Source: Diplolepis rosae (lineage: Eukaryota; Arthropoda; Insecta; Hymenoptera; Diplolepididae). From it: 64,000 bases of DNA. The notes beneath the pieces are model-generated. The model was not told the origin of the DNA and ran no database searches. It saw only the letters and a list, made by a program, of their open reading frames with translations. The DNA is taken from positions 6,675,001-6,739,000 of the forward strand of contig JAPYXD010000466.1 of assembly GCA_030998225.1 (NCBI GenBank), read 5' to 3'. The translations under genes and the position numbers were made by a program. Each line of letters opens with the position of its first letter. The first letter of the stretch is position 1. Shown here piece after piece: positions 11,178-21,062 of this stretch.

Positions 11178-11644
11178 TACATTAAAATATACAATATTAA
11201 TATTTTGGCATTGAAAACTATGGAAAAAATTTTTATTTGTGCTTAAGGCTATGGACCAACCGGACCACGTAACTAGATTCCTACCTTATCAGCATTTTCA
11301 ATTTTTGTAACCCCATTTCTGTACAAAATGAGGTAACAAGTTGATAATTTGTGAGAGTAAATTAAATGCACCAAGGCAGATCTGTTTGGGCATCAATTTT
11401 TATAATTATAAAATTAGTTTTTTTCAAAGAATTTTTTTTCATAATTAGAAATATTTAAGACCAGATAGACCTATATTAGTGCCCGGCTAGCAAGGCTTGC
11501 TCAAGCAAAAGTTTCTCAGAAACGATTTCCATTGCTTTGCCGTACGTTGATTGCAATGCATCCTGTCAAAAAAGTATCGGGAATTGGTCAATAAAACACA
11601 AACTATTTATTATTGATCCAAATTTATTTTATCGCCTTCAAAGT

Positions 11645-11950
11645 ACACGCAGAGAAAAGATCAGTAAAATTTACAGTAAGTTCTGTACTTATTTGGACAA
11701 CATGACTTTTCAGTAAATTTTACCAGAAGTTGAGTTCAATTAACAGATTTTCTGTACGTTTCACTCAGCGTCCAGTAAAATCTACTGAATACGAAAAAAT
11801 CCGAGTTAAGTTGATTGTACTGTACGCTAAGTGAATTGTACAGAAAATCTGTTGATTCAACTCAACTTCTTGTAAAATTTACTAAAAAGTCATGTTGTCC
11901 AAATAAGTACCGAACTTCCTGTAAATTTTACTGATCTTTTTTCTGCGTGT
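11645..11950. mobile_element. Palindromic MITE with ACACGCAGAGAAAAG termini
   Basis: The two halves are near-complete inverted copies. The left runs ACACGCAGAGAAAAGATCAG...CAGATTTTCTGTAC and the right GTACAGAAAATCTG...CTGATC.TTTTTCTGCGTGT, with about 60 bases between. It is about 306 bp and non-coding. Confidence 0.8.
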
Positions 11951-12009
11951 AGGCCCCTCCCGAAATAATACACTTATGCCAACGAATAATCCAATCATCA
12001 AAACATTTT
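11951..12009. other. Spacer between repeats
   Basis: Nothing recognised. The segment upstream of the MITE (11180-11644) is likewise gene-free; AAGGCTATGGACCAACC at 11246 resembles the end of the MITE at 40989 but has no partner. Confidence 0.4.
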
Positions 12010-12855
12010 CTTTTTAGACCTTGCGCTTAGCGCTCGGTCTTATGCTCTTCGCATACATTTAAGTATATTTCTTGTAATTTGATACTGAAGCTCAAACCCA
12101 TTTTATAATATTACAGATGATGTGAATTAAACATTTTCTCAAAGTCACTAAATTTGTTTTTGAGTTTAAGTAAAACAGGAAATTCAATTTACTTAAGGCT
12201 CTATCGGCCTTAAGGAACACATTCTCATCATGACACTCGCGCTTCGCGCTCGATTTCCTGTATACATTTTAGTAACTTTTTAATAAATTACATGATTGAA
12301 ATAATTTATTTGTATAATAATAATAAATAATATTTGTAGACCCCATTTAGGCAAATAATTTTCCACATAAACGATTTTTTTGTATCTCACATATTTTGAC
12401 TAAAAATGGAATTTTTAAATTTTAATCGTATTTTTGGAAATTAAACGAAAAATATATGTTTTATCAAAAACTGTGTCAGACACAAATTGTAGATCTTTTT
12501 GAAACGAACAACTTTGCATTCTTACGTTTTTTTCGTATTTCACATATTATTGATGAAAAAAATTGAATTTTGGATTTTCAATAGTATTTTTTTAAATTAA
12601 AAAGAAAAATATACATCTTATGAGAAAATGTTTTTCATCTCTCGTAAAATTAACTGGAAAATGGAATTTTGATATTGACTTTTTTCAAGTTTTAATATGC
12701 TGCAACATTTCTAATTTTGGTTTAATCGAAATATGTTATTAAGATAATTAGTAGATATTTGTGAGCACTATTAAAAACCAGTATTGGAATTTTTGATTTT
12801 CTCAAAAACACCAAAAATGGTCTAGTTTCCTCAATTTTGGTTGGATGGGTCTTAC
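12010..12855 (+). repeat. Unclassified interspersed repeat, copy 1
   Basis: Contains CTTGCGCTTAGCGCTCGGTC, CACTCGCGCTTCGCGCTCG and a long AT-rich part ending GTCTAGTTTCCTCAATTTTGG. A second copy lies inverted at 23905-24725 and is colinear except for a deletion of about 100 bases there (matching about 12352-12450 here). There is no coding frame. I cannot assign it to a superfamily. Confidence 0.7.
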
Positions 12856-13010
12856 CTCCATTAGATCTTCAAAATTGACCTCAAGGTTAAAATTGATGGT
12901 ACAGTCAAATGTCCCCCTCGGTCCTGGTCAACCTTTGTCCGAACCATTTTTTCGTAGATAAAGTATTTTAGAAGATATTTGGGATTATAGATTAAAATGG
13001 GTCACCGTGT

Positions 13011-13057
13011 ATATAATAAATATATATATATATACAAATATATAATATATTATATTC
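13011..13057. repeat. (TA)n microsatellite
   Basis: An imperfect run of alternating TA dinucleotides. The flanks (12856-13010 and 13058-13559) hold no gene. Confidence 0.8.
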
Positions 13058-13559
13058 ATAACGATAACCAAAAAAATCGATTGACGCATTGGTTAGCTCA
13101 ATATCATTCTATTTAAACTTCTTTATTTTACGAAAAGCAAACTTCAGTCAACAATTTTTAAACGTTTCATCATTAAAATCATTTACAGTCGTCCGAGTTA
13201 CACAAAAAACACTTTTTAGCCATTTTTTTATTACAATACATTGTTTATTACAACGATAATTGGTAGTATGTTTTTTATATTACGAAAATTGAGGCCAGCT
13301 GCTCCAAAATGATGTTCAGCATTTACTAGTCTATCGCTATCCTCAATTTCACGCACAAATAGCATGCACCAATATTTCGCTTTTTAAAGCTTGACAACCG
13401 GAATTTAAAACAGATTTTTCGCAGGCAACCTTATATCACCGTGGTCGCAATAAAATTATCTTTATTTTGATATATAAGTTTTATTGAGGTAACAGACGAG
13501 TGCAAATTACTAGTATCGATTTACCTGTTTATATCTGGCAACCCAATAGTTATGACGGG

Positions 13560-13958
13560 AAAAAAATAGGCAATTGCAGGGGGCTCTATAGACGGGCATC
13601 TTCCCATTGCGTGAAGGGTGCTCTATAAACTGGTCATCCCAGGTTGAAAGCGGGGGACGCCGTAGAAGCGTCTATCCCCATGCATGGAGAAGGATGTATG
13701 ACCCAGGCAGCGGCGTTGAGAATGAGTCTGCGAGAGCCTGCGAGGAATGAGTGAACTGAATAAATGTCAGCGCCGCATGACTGTGATATGTGTCTTTCGA
13801 AAGTGAGAGAAGAACCTATGGACGGGCTCTCTCTTGAGTGAGGCAAAGAGCGAATCTTGCCTCAAGGATAGGCGACTGGTGCGTCCTCGAGGTAATAACC
13901 TTGAGTGACCACCACAGCAAAGACAAGCTACAGAAACATCTTGAGGAAACTAGGCTCA
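13560..13958 (+). pseudogene. R1-clade retrotransposon, left part (endonuclease end) split by mariner
   Basis: GC-rich segment. From about 13830 one frame reads LASRIGDWCVLEVITLSDHH, the end of an APE-type endonuclease domain with its SDH motif, and continues KDKLQKHLEETRLI up to the mariner target site. The right part resumes in the same frame at 15256. 13560-13830 is probably more of the same ORF but is frameshifted beyond reading. Confidence 0.7.
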
Positions 13959-13960
13959 TA

Positions 13961-15253
13961 ACACGTGGATCAATAAGTCCCGGGACTGACACATAAATGG
14001 CGTTGCTAACAAAAGTTTTGTATGATTTTTTATGAGTACCAACCTTCAAAGGATACCTGTCAAAATTTCATGACATTCTGATCTTTGGTACACGAGTTAC
14101 AGTGATTTCAGTGACGCTAGTCTTGATATTCTCAAACCAATGGATTCGAAACAATTTCGTGTGTTGATTAACCATTGCTTTTTGATGAGAAAAAACACAG
14201 TGCAAGCTCAGAAATGGCTTGAAAAGTGCTACGGGGACTCTGCTCCATCAAAAACAACCATTTGTCGGTGGTATGCTGAGTTTAAACGTGGTCGTACAGA
14301 CACTGAAGATGCTGAACGCTCCGGCCGGCCAAATGAGGTAGTTACACCGGAAAACATCAGAAATGTCCACCAAATCGTTTTCGAGAACCGTGAATTAAAA
14401 TTGCGTGAGATAGCTGACACCTTAAAGATATCATACGGCAGTGTGTACGCTATTTTGCATGAACATTTGTCTATGAGGAAGCTGTTGTCAAAGTGGGTGC
14501 CGCGTTTGCTCACGGTGTATCAAAAACGAAAACGTGTCGTTGATTCCGAGCGCTGTTTGGACTTGTTTCGCCGAAATAAACCGAATTTTTTGCGTCGGTA
14601 TGTGACAATGGACGAAACTTGGATCCATCACTACACTCCGGAGTCAAAGCGGTCGTCAGCCAAGTGGACTGCAGTCGGTGAGAAGCGTCCAAAGCGGCGA
14701 AAAACGAAAATGTGAGCCGGTAAGGTTATGGCCTTAGTATTTTGGGATGCTCATGGAGTTTTGTTCATCGACTACTTTGAAAAAGGTAAGACGATCAATA
14801 ACGAACGTTACATTGGCCAATTAGTGCGTTTGAAGAACGAAATCGGTGAGAAACGGCTCCAAATGAAGAAGAAAAAAGTGCTCTTTCACCAAGACAAAGT
14901 GCCGTGTCACAAGTCGCTTGCTACCATGGCGAAATTGAATGAATTGAGCTTCGAATTGCTTCCGCACCCACCATATTCACCGGATCTGGCCCCCAACGAC
15001 TACTACCTGTTTGCAGACCTCAAAAAAATGCTCCAAGGAAAGAGATTCTACTCCAACGAGGAAGTCATCACCGAAACGAACGCTTATTTCGAGGCCAAAG
15101 ATAAATCGTTCTACAAGAAAGGTATTGAAATGTTAGAGAAGCGCTGGACTGATTGTGTTGCTTTTGATGGAGACTACGTTGATGAATAAAGTCGAGTTTT
15201 TCCAAAAAAATGTGTTTTTCCTAGTTAGTCCCGGGACTTATTGATCCACGTGT
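13961..15253 (+). mobile_element. mariner transposon, near full length
   Basis: A 1293-bp element bounded by perfectly identical 27-bp terminal inverted repeats (13961-13987 and 15227-15253, starting ACACGTGGATCAATAAG and ending in the 12-bp palindrome AGTCCCGGGACT). A TA dinucleotide lies on both sides (13959-13960 and 15254-15255), as expected for the mariner TA target duplication. It sits inside an R1-clade ORF. Identical repeats and a single stop in the transposase argue for a fairly recent insertion. Confidence 0.95.
14140..15189 (+). pseudogene. mariner transposase with one premature stop
   Basis: Reading through one TGA at 14713-14715 gives a 349-codon frame, the normal mariner length. 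The N-terminal half has the paired helix-turn-helix DNA-binding region (RNTVQAQKWLEKCYG..., LREIADTLKISYGSVYAIL) and the linker WVPRLL. The catalytic residues are all visible: D158 in MDETW, D252 in HQD, D287 in LAPNDYYLF, with 34 residues between the last two (DD34D). The conserved YSPDLAP is present. The only break seen is the stop at codon 192, before AGKVMALVFWDAHG. This copy cannot make full-length enzyme, but its ends could still be mobilised by a relative. Confidence 0.93.
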
Positions 15254-15255
15254 TA

Positions 15256-17240
15256 GATGACCTTGGTTGGGCAAAGTCTGCTGGGTCGTTGGAGGACACT
15301 GTGCGGGCGTTGAGGCGGAAAGTGGTCGCAGCATGTGACCACTCAATGCCTCGCTGCAGGCACAGGCGTACCGGGGACTCGATGTACTGCTGGGACGACC
15401 AGTTGTCTGTCCTGCGTCGGGAATGCCTCACAGCGCAGCAGAGATTTACCCGCTCAAAGGATAATCCTCTGCTGCACGAGGCATGGAAAATAACAAAATC
15501 AGCTTTGAGGCAAGACATAAAGAAAAGCTGACTTCAGTGCTGGAAAGACTTGATCGGTGGAGTCGAGAAGGACCCATGGGGTCTCGTCTTCAAAATAGTC
15601 ACTAAGAGATTGGTGACTAGAAGAAAAACCCCGAGCCTGGATAATCCCGATCGAGTCAAGTACATTGTGCGGAGCTTGTTTCCACACGTAGAGCCGTTCC
15701 AAAGACAGGATGGAAGTTCCTGCGTGGTCCGGCACGAAGAACTCTTTACTCTCGAAGAAATGTGCGGGTGGGAAGCTCAAGGCAAATACAGCGCCGGGGA
15801 TCGACGGATTGCCAAACGAGATCCTCAAAGAGGTGATCGGGGCATGCCCGGAGATCCTCCTGGAAGCCTTCAACTCCTGTCTTCGGGAGGGGAGGTTCTT
15901 CGCAGACTGGAAGAAGCAGAAGTTGGTCCTGCTGAGGAAGGGCAACAAACCTTTAGGAGATGCCTCATCCTATAAACCTATTTGTCTATTGGATACAATG
16001 GGGAAGCTTCAGAAGGAAATGATTCTACAAAGACTACAGGGTCAAATGGTCGGCGAGAACGGTCTCTCGGAAAACCAGTTCGGCTTTCAGAAAGGCACGT
16101 CCAGTTGACGCCATCCAGGCAGTGGTGGACATCGACACTAAAGCAAGAAGAGGAACTGGTAAGCGTAAGGGATTCTGCGCGTTGATTAGCATTGAAATAC
16201 GCAATGCGTTCAATACCGCGAGATGGAACATCTGCATCCAGGCGATGGTGCGGAAAAAGGTTCCAGACTACCTGTTGCGAATGATAGATGAATAGATGAA
16301 CGAGGGCGACAAATGGTCTCTCAAGGAGGAGATGACATGTGGCGCCCCTCAAGGGTCGCGGGTGGGTCCACTCGTTTGAGACGTCATGTATGACGATTTC
16401 CTGCGGATGAAGCACTTGCGTATGCGCCGCTGACGACGTCAGAATCCTGTAGCTCAGGATCAATGAAAGTCTGTGGCATGCAAAGCGTTAGTTGGATAGC
16501 AGATGCCTGAAAATGATCCCTGAAAATACCGAGGCTTTCCTGGTCACGGACAGGAGATCCTTCCAATACCGGAAGATCGTTTTCGGAGAACATGAGATTG
16601 AGTCGATAAAGAGCATTAAGTACCTGGGTGTGCAGTTATATCGAAGGCTTAGCTTCGGCGAACACCTACAGATTGCAACTTCCAAGGCCATCCAATGTGG
16701 AGCAGGCTTGGCTCGGCTCATGCCCAACATTGGTGGACCCAGGGAAGCAAAAAGAAGACTAGTGGTGAGCGTGGTGCAGTCTGGGCTAGTGCCCTACAAA
16801 ACCATACTATCCAGAGAAGACTGTTCTCAGGGCAGAGAAGTGTTGCGCTGTGAATAGTCTCAGCTTACCTGTATATCCGACCTACAGGAAATCGCTCGCC
16901 CGAAGTAGGCCATCCGCAAAGATGGAAGGCGCAGACTCGTCGAGAAATGGGCCATGGTTACTTTAATGCGTTCCTGAAGCGCTTCAAGAAAAGAGACGAT
17001 GAGTCGTGTCGCTACTGCGGATCCCTTGTGGACAATGCAGAGCACACACTCTTTGTCTGTGCCAGGTGGGGCGTGGCAAGGGAGGCTGTCGGTCGGGTAG
17101 TGGGCGCACAACTCACTCTTGACACGATGGTCTCTCTCATTCTCCAGTCTGAACAAATATGGATGCTTATCGAGTCATTAGTCACCCTGGTGATGAAGAC
17201 AAGGGAGCTCGATGGGGATGTGGAGCGCGGCGAAAAGAAG
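15256..17240 (+). pseudogene. R1-clade retrotransposon ORF2, right part, heavily decayed
   Basis: Frames switch several times but can be followed: DDLGWAKSAGSLEDTVRALR; the reverse transcriptase start (APGIDGLPNEIL, about 15800); LLDTMGKL and SENQFGFQKG; then MTCGAPQGSRVGPLV (about 16330); AADDVRIL with in-frame stops; SIKYLGVQL (about 16610); and the Cys/His end CRYCGSLV..AEHTLFVCARW (about 17000-17070). The F/YADD catalytic box is deleted between MYDDFLRM and the following ADDVRIL. Compared with the copy at 0.3-0.9 kb, about 40 codons are also missing between VEKW and GHGYFNA. Clearly dead. Its upstream half lies left of the mariner. Confidence 0.88.
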
Positions 17241-17570
17241 GGCCAGTAGAAATCGCATCGGGGCCTGCACCCGCGGTCCTGCGGGTAGTCGGCTAGTCGG
17301 TTTGCCTAACAGGCGCGTGGCCGCGGATAGGAGTCCCGGGTTAACGGATGACGGAAGAGTCGTACGCGACTTTAAGCTGGAACCCACCGCCCGCGAAGTT
17401 TAAAGCCGAAACGCCGTTCCACGGGCGGTATATTGGTTCGAGAGAAGGGGTTTTTGGTTTTAACAGATATGCCTAGACCCGTCTTAGGAGAGTCCTGTAC
17501 AACGTCTTTAAAAGATTTCGCCAGTTTTCCTCCTCACCAAAAAAGAAAAAAAAAACAAAGACAAATAAGT
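17241..17570 (+). mobile_element. Probable 3' UTR of the R1-clade element
   Basis: GC content stays high (CCCGCGGTCCTGCGGGTAG and similar) until about 17450, then drops into AT-rich flank with an A-rich run at 17542-17560. It follows the ORF2 C-terminus directly, so it is read as the element's 3' untranslated region. The exact 3' end is not certain. Confidence 0.55.
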
Positions 17571-17605
17571 GCAATTTTAAAAAGTAATTTTTGAATTTTT
17601 AATTT

Positions 17606-18228
17606 ACCTTTTGCGGCATACATTTTTCTATCACGCTAATTTTACAGATATAGACACTTTAGGAGGTTTTCGGGGTCACTGATCATGAATCCAGAGCCAT
17701 ATTTGCAAAATTCAAAATGGCGGATCCAATATGGCGAACAAATTTTCAAAAGTTAATGGATGTCCATGAAACATGGCATTTGGGGGAAAAAGGGGCCTGT
17801 GATAACGAATCAGAAGTCAGATTTAAAAAAATGCAAAATGGCGTATTCAACATGGTGGACAAATTTTGAGAAAGTTGCTGAATTTTCATGAAACTTGTCT
17901 GTCAAGGGTTTGTAATCAGCGACTCTGAAAACACTTGAGTAACAAGTTTTATGAAAATCCAAGAACTTTTCCAAAATTAGTCTGCCGTATTAGATCCATC
18001 ATTTTGAATTTGTGAAATCTAACTTCAGCTTTTTTATCAGAAACCTCAAAAACCCATAGATACCAAGTTTCACCAAAATCCAACATTTTTTTGAATTTAG
18101 GTTCGTAATTAGCGACCCCAAAAACCCCCGAGTAACAAGTTTTATTCTGATTTATTAAATACGTCGTTCAAAAATGAATTTTGAATAAAAAAGGTGGTAA
18201 TCTAGGTTACCACCATGCCGCAAAAGGT
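17606..18228. mobile_element. TIR element with ACCTTTTGCGGCAT ends
   Basis: ACCTTTTGCGGCAT at 17606-17619 is inverted exactly as ATGCCGCAAAAGGT at 18215-18228. Inside are two diverged copies of a 'CAAAATGGCG..T.CAA.ATGG.G.ACAAATTTT' block and, near the right end, the hairpin GGTGGTAA..TTACCACC. Non-coding. TTAA lies next to both ends but not at equal distance, so the target duplication is unclear. Confidence 0.65.
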
Positions 18229-18288
18229 TAATCTTAGTCTTGACAGAAATGTTTTAGGCAAGCCACTTGCGATATATTTTTTAACATA

Positions 18289-19326
18289 TTAAGGGGGTCC
18301 ACCTGTGTGAGGGCGGTATTTCGAACGCTTTTTCGGGAATGTTTCTTAGGAGAACTAATTCGAAAATGAGAATAAGTTTAACGTTATTTTGAAGGTTTGC
18401 GGTTTTATTATAATAGTAAATTTTTCCAATAGTGTAATCCGAAGGCTTGTATTCATTAAGGGCATTGAAAGTGACCCCTTCAAAATGGAATACCGAAATT
18501 GTGGGCAAGATTCCGCTCGAACCAGTTATCTTAAACACAAAAAGTAAAAAAAATATTATTTAAGTTTATGTTGTCGAGGTACTGACGTAGCATTTTGACG
18601 AAATTTTAAAAATTGAAGAAATGGCAGTACTTTTCATAAAAATTAATCATTTATAGCTGAGTCTTCAGGCGTTACTTTAGCAAAGTTTCAAATTTTTCCT
18701 AACACTTCCCTAAAGTATGCAGGCAGCTGAAGTTTAAAAGTGAAAATTTGTCAAAATCGGAAATTACGTCGGCCTTTCTCACACGCTATCTCGGCTTCTA
18801 TTTAACGAAAATACTTCAAATAGAGCTTATTCGCCGCAAAATTTTATAATCTTTCAAAAGCCTTATTGGAAATATTTCTAACTTATTTTTTCACGGAGAT
18901 AGCTGCTTTCAAAGACGATCATGTTTTTAATACAATTTTTGTAGGTGGTCCCACAATTTTGACCGGTAGTGTAATATATGCTGTAAAATTTAAAAAAAAA
19001 AAGATTTAAAAAAACCGCTACGTGGGCACCTTCAGTTATCTCTATAAATGAGTCAGTTAAAATTTCAAGTCAATCTGTTAAGTAGATTTTTTTCAATCCT
19101 GCCCACAAATTTCAAAAACATGGTTTCTAGAAAAACGCGTTTAAAGTTTAGAAACACAACAGAACTTTGTATTGTTTCCTGTAATATTTGCCGCCCTGTC
19201 ACACTTTAATTAGGTTGAATTCATGAAAATTGCTTAAGGACATCATTAGTCATATCTTAAAGATGCAAAAAATGTCCAAAAAAAAAATCGATTTTTCGAA
19301 AATTTTACATAGGTGGACCCCCTTAA
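18289..19326. mobile_element. TIR element with GGGGGTCCACCT ends and TTAA flanks
   Basis: TTAA at 18289-18292 is followed by GGGGGTCCACCT, and the inverted form AGGTGGACCCCC ends at TTAA 19323-19326. The ~1 kb inside has no coding frame. TTAA duplication is typical of piggyBac-type insertion, but the termini do not resemble classical piggyBac ends, so the superfamily is left open. Confidence 0.65.
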
Positions 19327-19691
19327 ATTTGATATAAAATACTTTTCATCGTGTAAACGGATGGGTTCTTTTATAATTTAACATCGTTCAATAATTTTAA
19401 GTTATATCTTTCTTTTGTAAGATATCGTATCTGTGCATTATACTTTTTTTATTATTAAGCTCATAGATTAACTGGTACGCGTGTCGTCGGTAATTGCATT
19501 ATAGTATGTAAGACTTATAAAATTAACAACTAAAAGACTAATATTTGTAATTAATTCTTTTTATTTCACCTGTGTATTAATGTCCAAAATTATTTATAAA
19601 AAACATTCCCTACATTAGTATGTTTGAAGCTGCAGAATTATCTATGAGAAAAGTTCCGTGAATGCTATAGCAAATAATTCCAGGAACATTC

Positions 19692-19907
19692 CTAAAAAAT
19701 GTTCCCGCGAAATTTTCTAGGAACGGTCTCTGCGAATGTTCCCTGAATATTCCCGCGAAAATTTCTAGGAAAATTCGCTAGAAATGCTCTCTGAACGTTC
19801 CTATGGAAGGTTCCAGGAACGTTCTCTGCGAATATTCTCTGAATATTCCTGCGGAAAGTTCTATCAATATTCCTTTTGAACGTTCCTGGGACATTCCACA
19901 GGAACAT
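19692..19907 (-). repeat. 24-bp minisatellite, about nine degenerate units
   Basis: Units of 24 bases built on GAACATTC/GAATGTTC motifs. On the minus strand they read as an open eight-residue repeat (N-V/I-P/Q-G/R-T-F-x-R/E). The absence of stops follows from the unit length being a multiple of three; nothing else suggests a gene. Region 19327-19675 before it has nothing recognisable. Confidence 0.7.
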
Positions 19908-21062
19908 TCAGAGAAGGTATTGTGCTATAGGGGACACCATGGACTCCTTAACGATTTACAGCAATAACAACGATTCAGTAATGTATTGCAATCAACGTTA
20001 CGACAAAGCAATGAAAGTCGTTTCAGAGAAACTTTTTGCTCGAGCAAGCCTGGCTAGCCAGGATTGTTTCAATTAGTTTCCACCACATTTATAATACAAT
20101 GAAAATAGCTGTTGAACCAACATTGGTACACTTTTTTCGGAAGATAAGGACACATTTGATCACAAGCTGTCATAATCTCGATTTCGATGTAAAATCGCAT
20201 GTGATCAGACTTTTGTTTACTTCAGGAAACAATCAAAAGTCATAGGAGGCAACATCTGAAGGTAAGACCTTGGTAGCAACTTTCAAAGTATCATAATCAC
20301 TTATGGCAAACAAACTTACATGTAACAAAACAGGGTAAGTACTTTCAGAGTATGGTTTACTAGAGATTGACGTTGCCTAGTTTTGACTATTGACAAAAAC
20401 AAAAATATCATAAATTTTAGGCATCTAATTAGTCTCAACGTGAAATATGACTTTATATTTAATAATTAAGAGTGATGCTTCTATTATTTCCTCCAAAACT
20501 CTCAGTTGTACCAAAGTAGAAAGGAACTATTATATTCTGCTGCAATAATTGCTAATTTGTAGCTCTAGAATAGAACTAATTTGAAGGGTTGTAAAGTGAT
20601 TTGAGGAATTCGTTTATGCTTAACTTAATCATTTGAAACGGTTTGACACACAAGGTGGAAATCTAATTATTATATTATTAACTTTAGTTAATCTTAGACC
20701 AACAAATTTATAACTATTTTCTTCATCCAGATATTATCACAGAAAACCCGAAGCAGCGAATTTATTTTTAATAAGAAAATTTTATACAATTTAAATTATA
20801 AAACAATTACAACTTTTTGTAATATCGACTGACTAAAAAAGACATTAATAAATAAATTATTCGTTTAAATCCTTTTCACGTCAACGTACTTTTAAAAATT
20901 TAGAATAAATTCTTAACGTTGCTAACCAAAATCTGGTTTAAATCTTCCGGTAATAATTCTGATCAGCATTTAAATGTTCTTGAAAAAAACTTAGATACTA
21001 GAAGGGAAAATAAATCATTTTACAGTAAAGCTAGTGATCAAAGTTTTTTTATTAAAGATAAA
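19908..21062. other. Gene-free stretch downstream of RpL31
   Basis: This is the 3' flank of RpL31 on the minus strand, including its 3' UTR. Short plus-strand frames (19876-20076, 20036-20245) have no features. I see no repeat I can name. Confidence 0.45.

Noticed and set aside
11246..11300. Second copy of the AGGCCATGGA...CAACC MITE
   Set aside because: Only one end resembles the 40989 element and no inverted partner was found.
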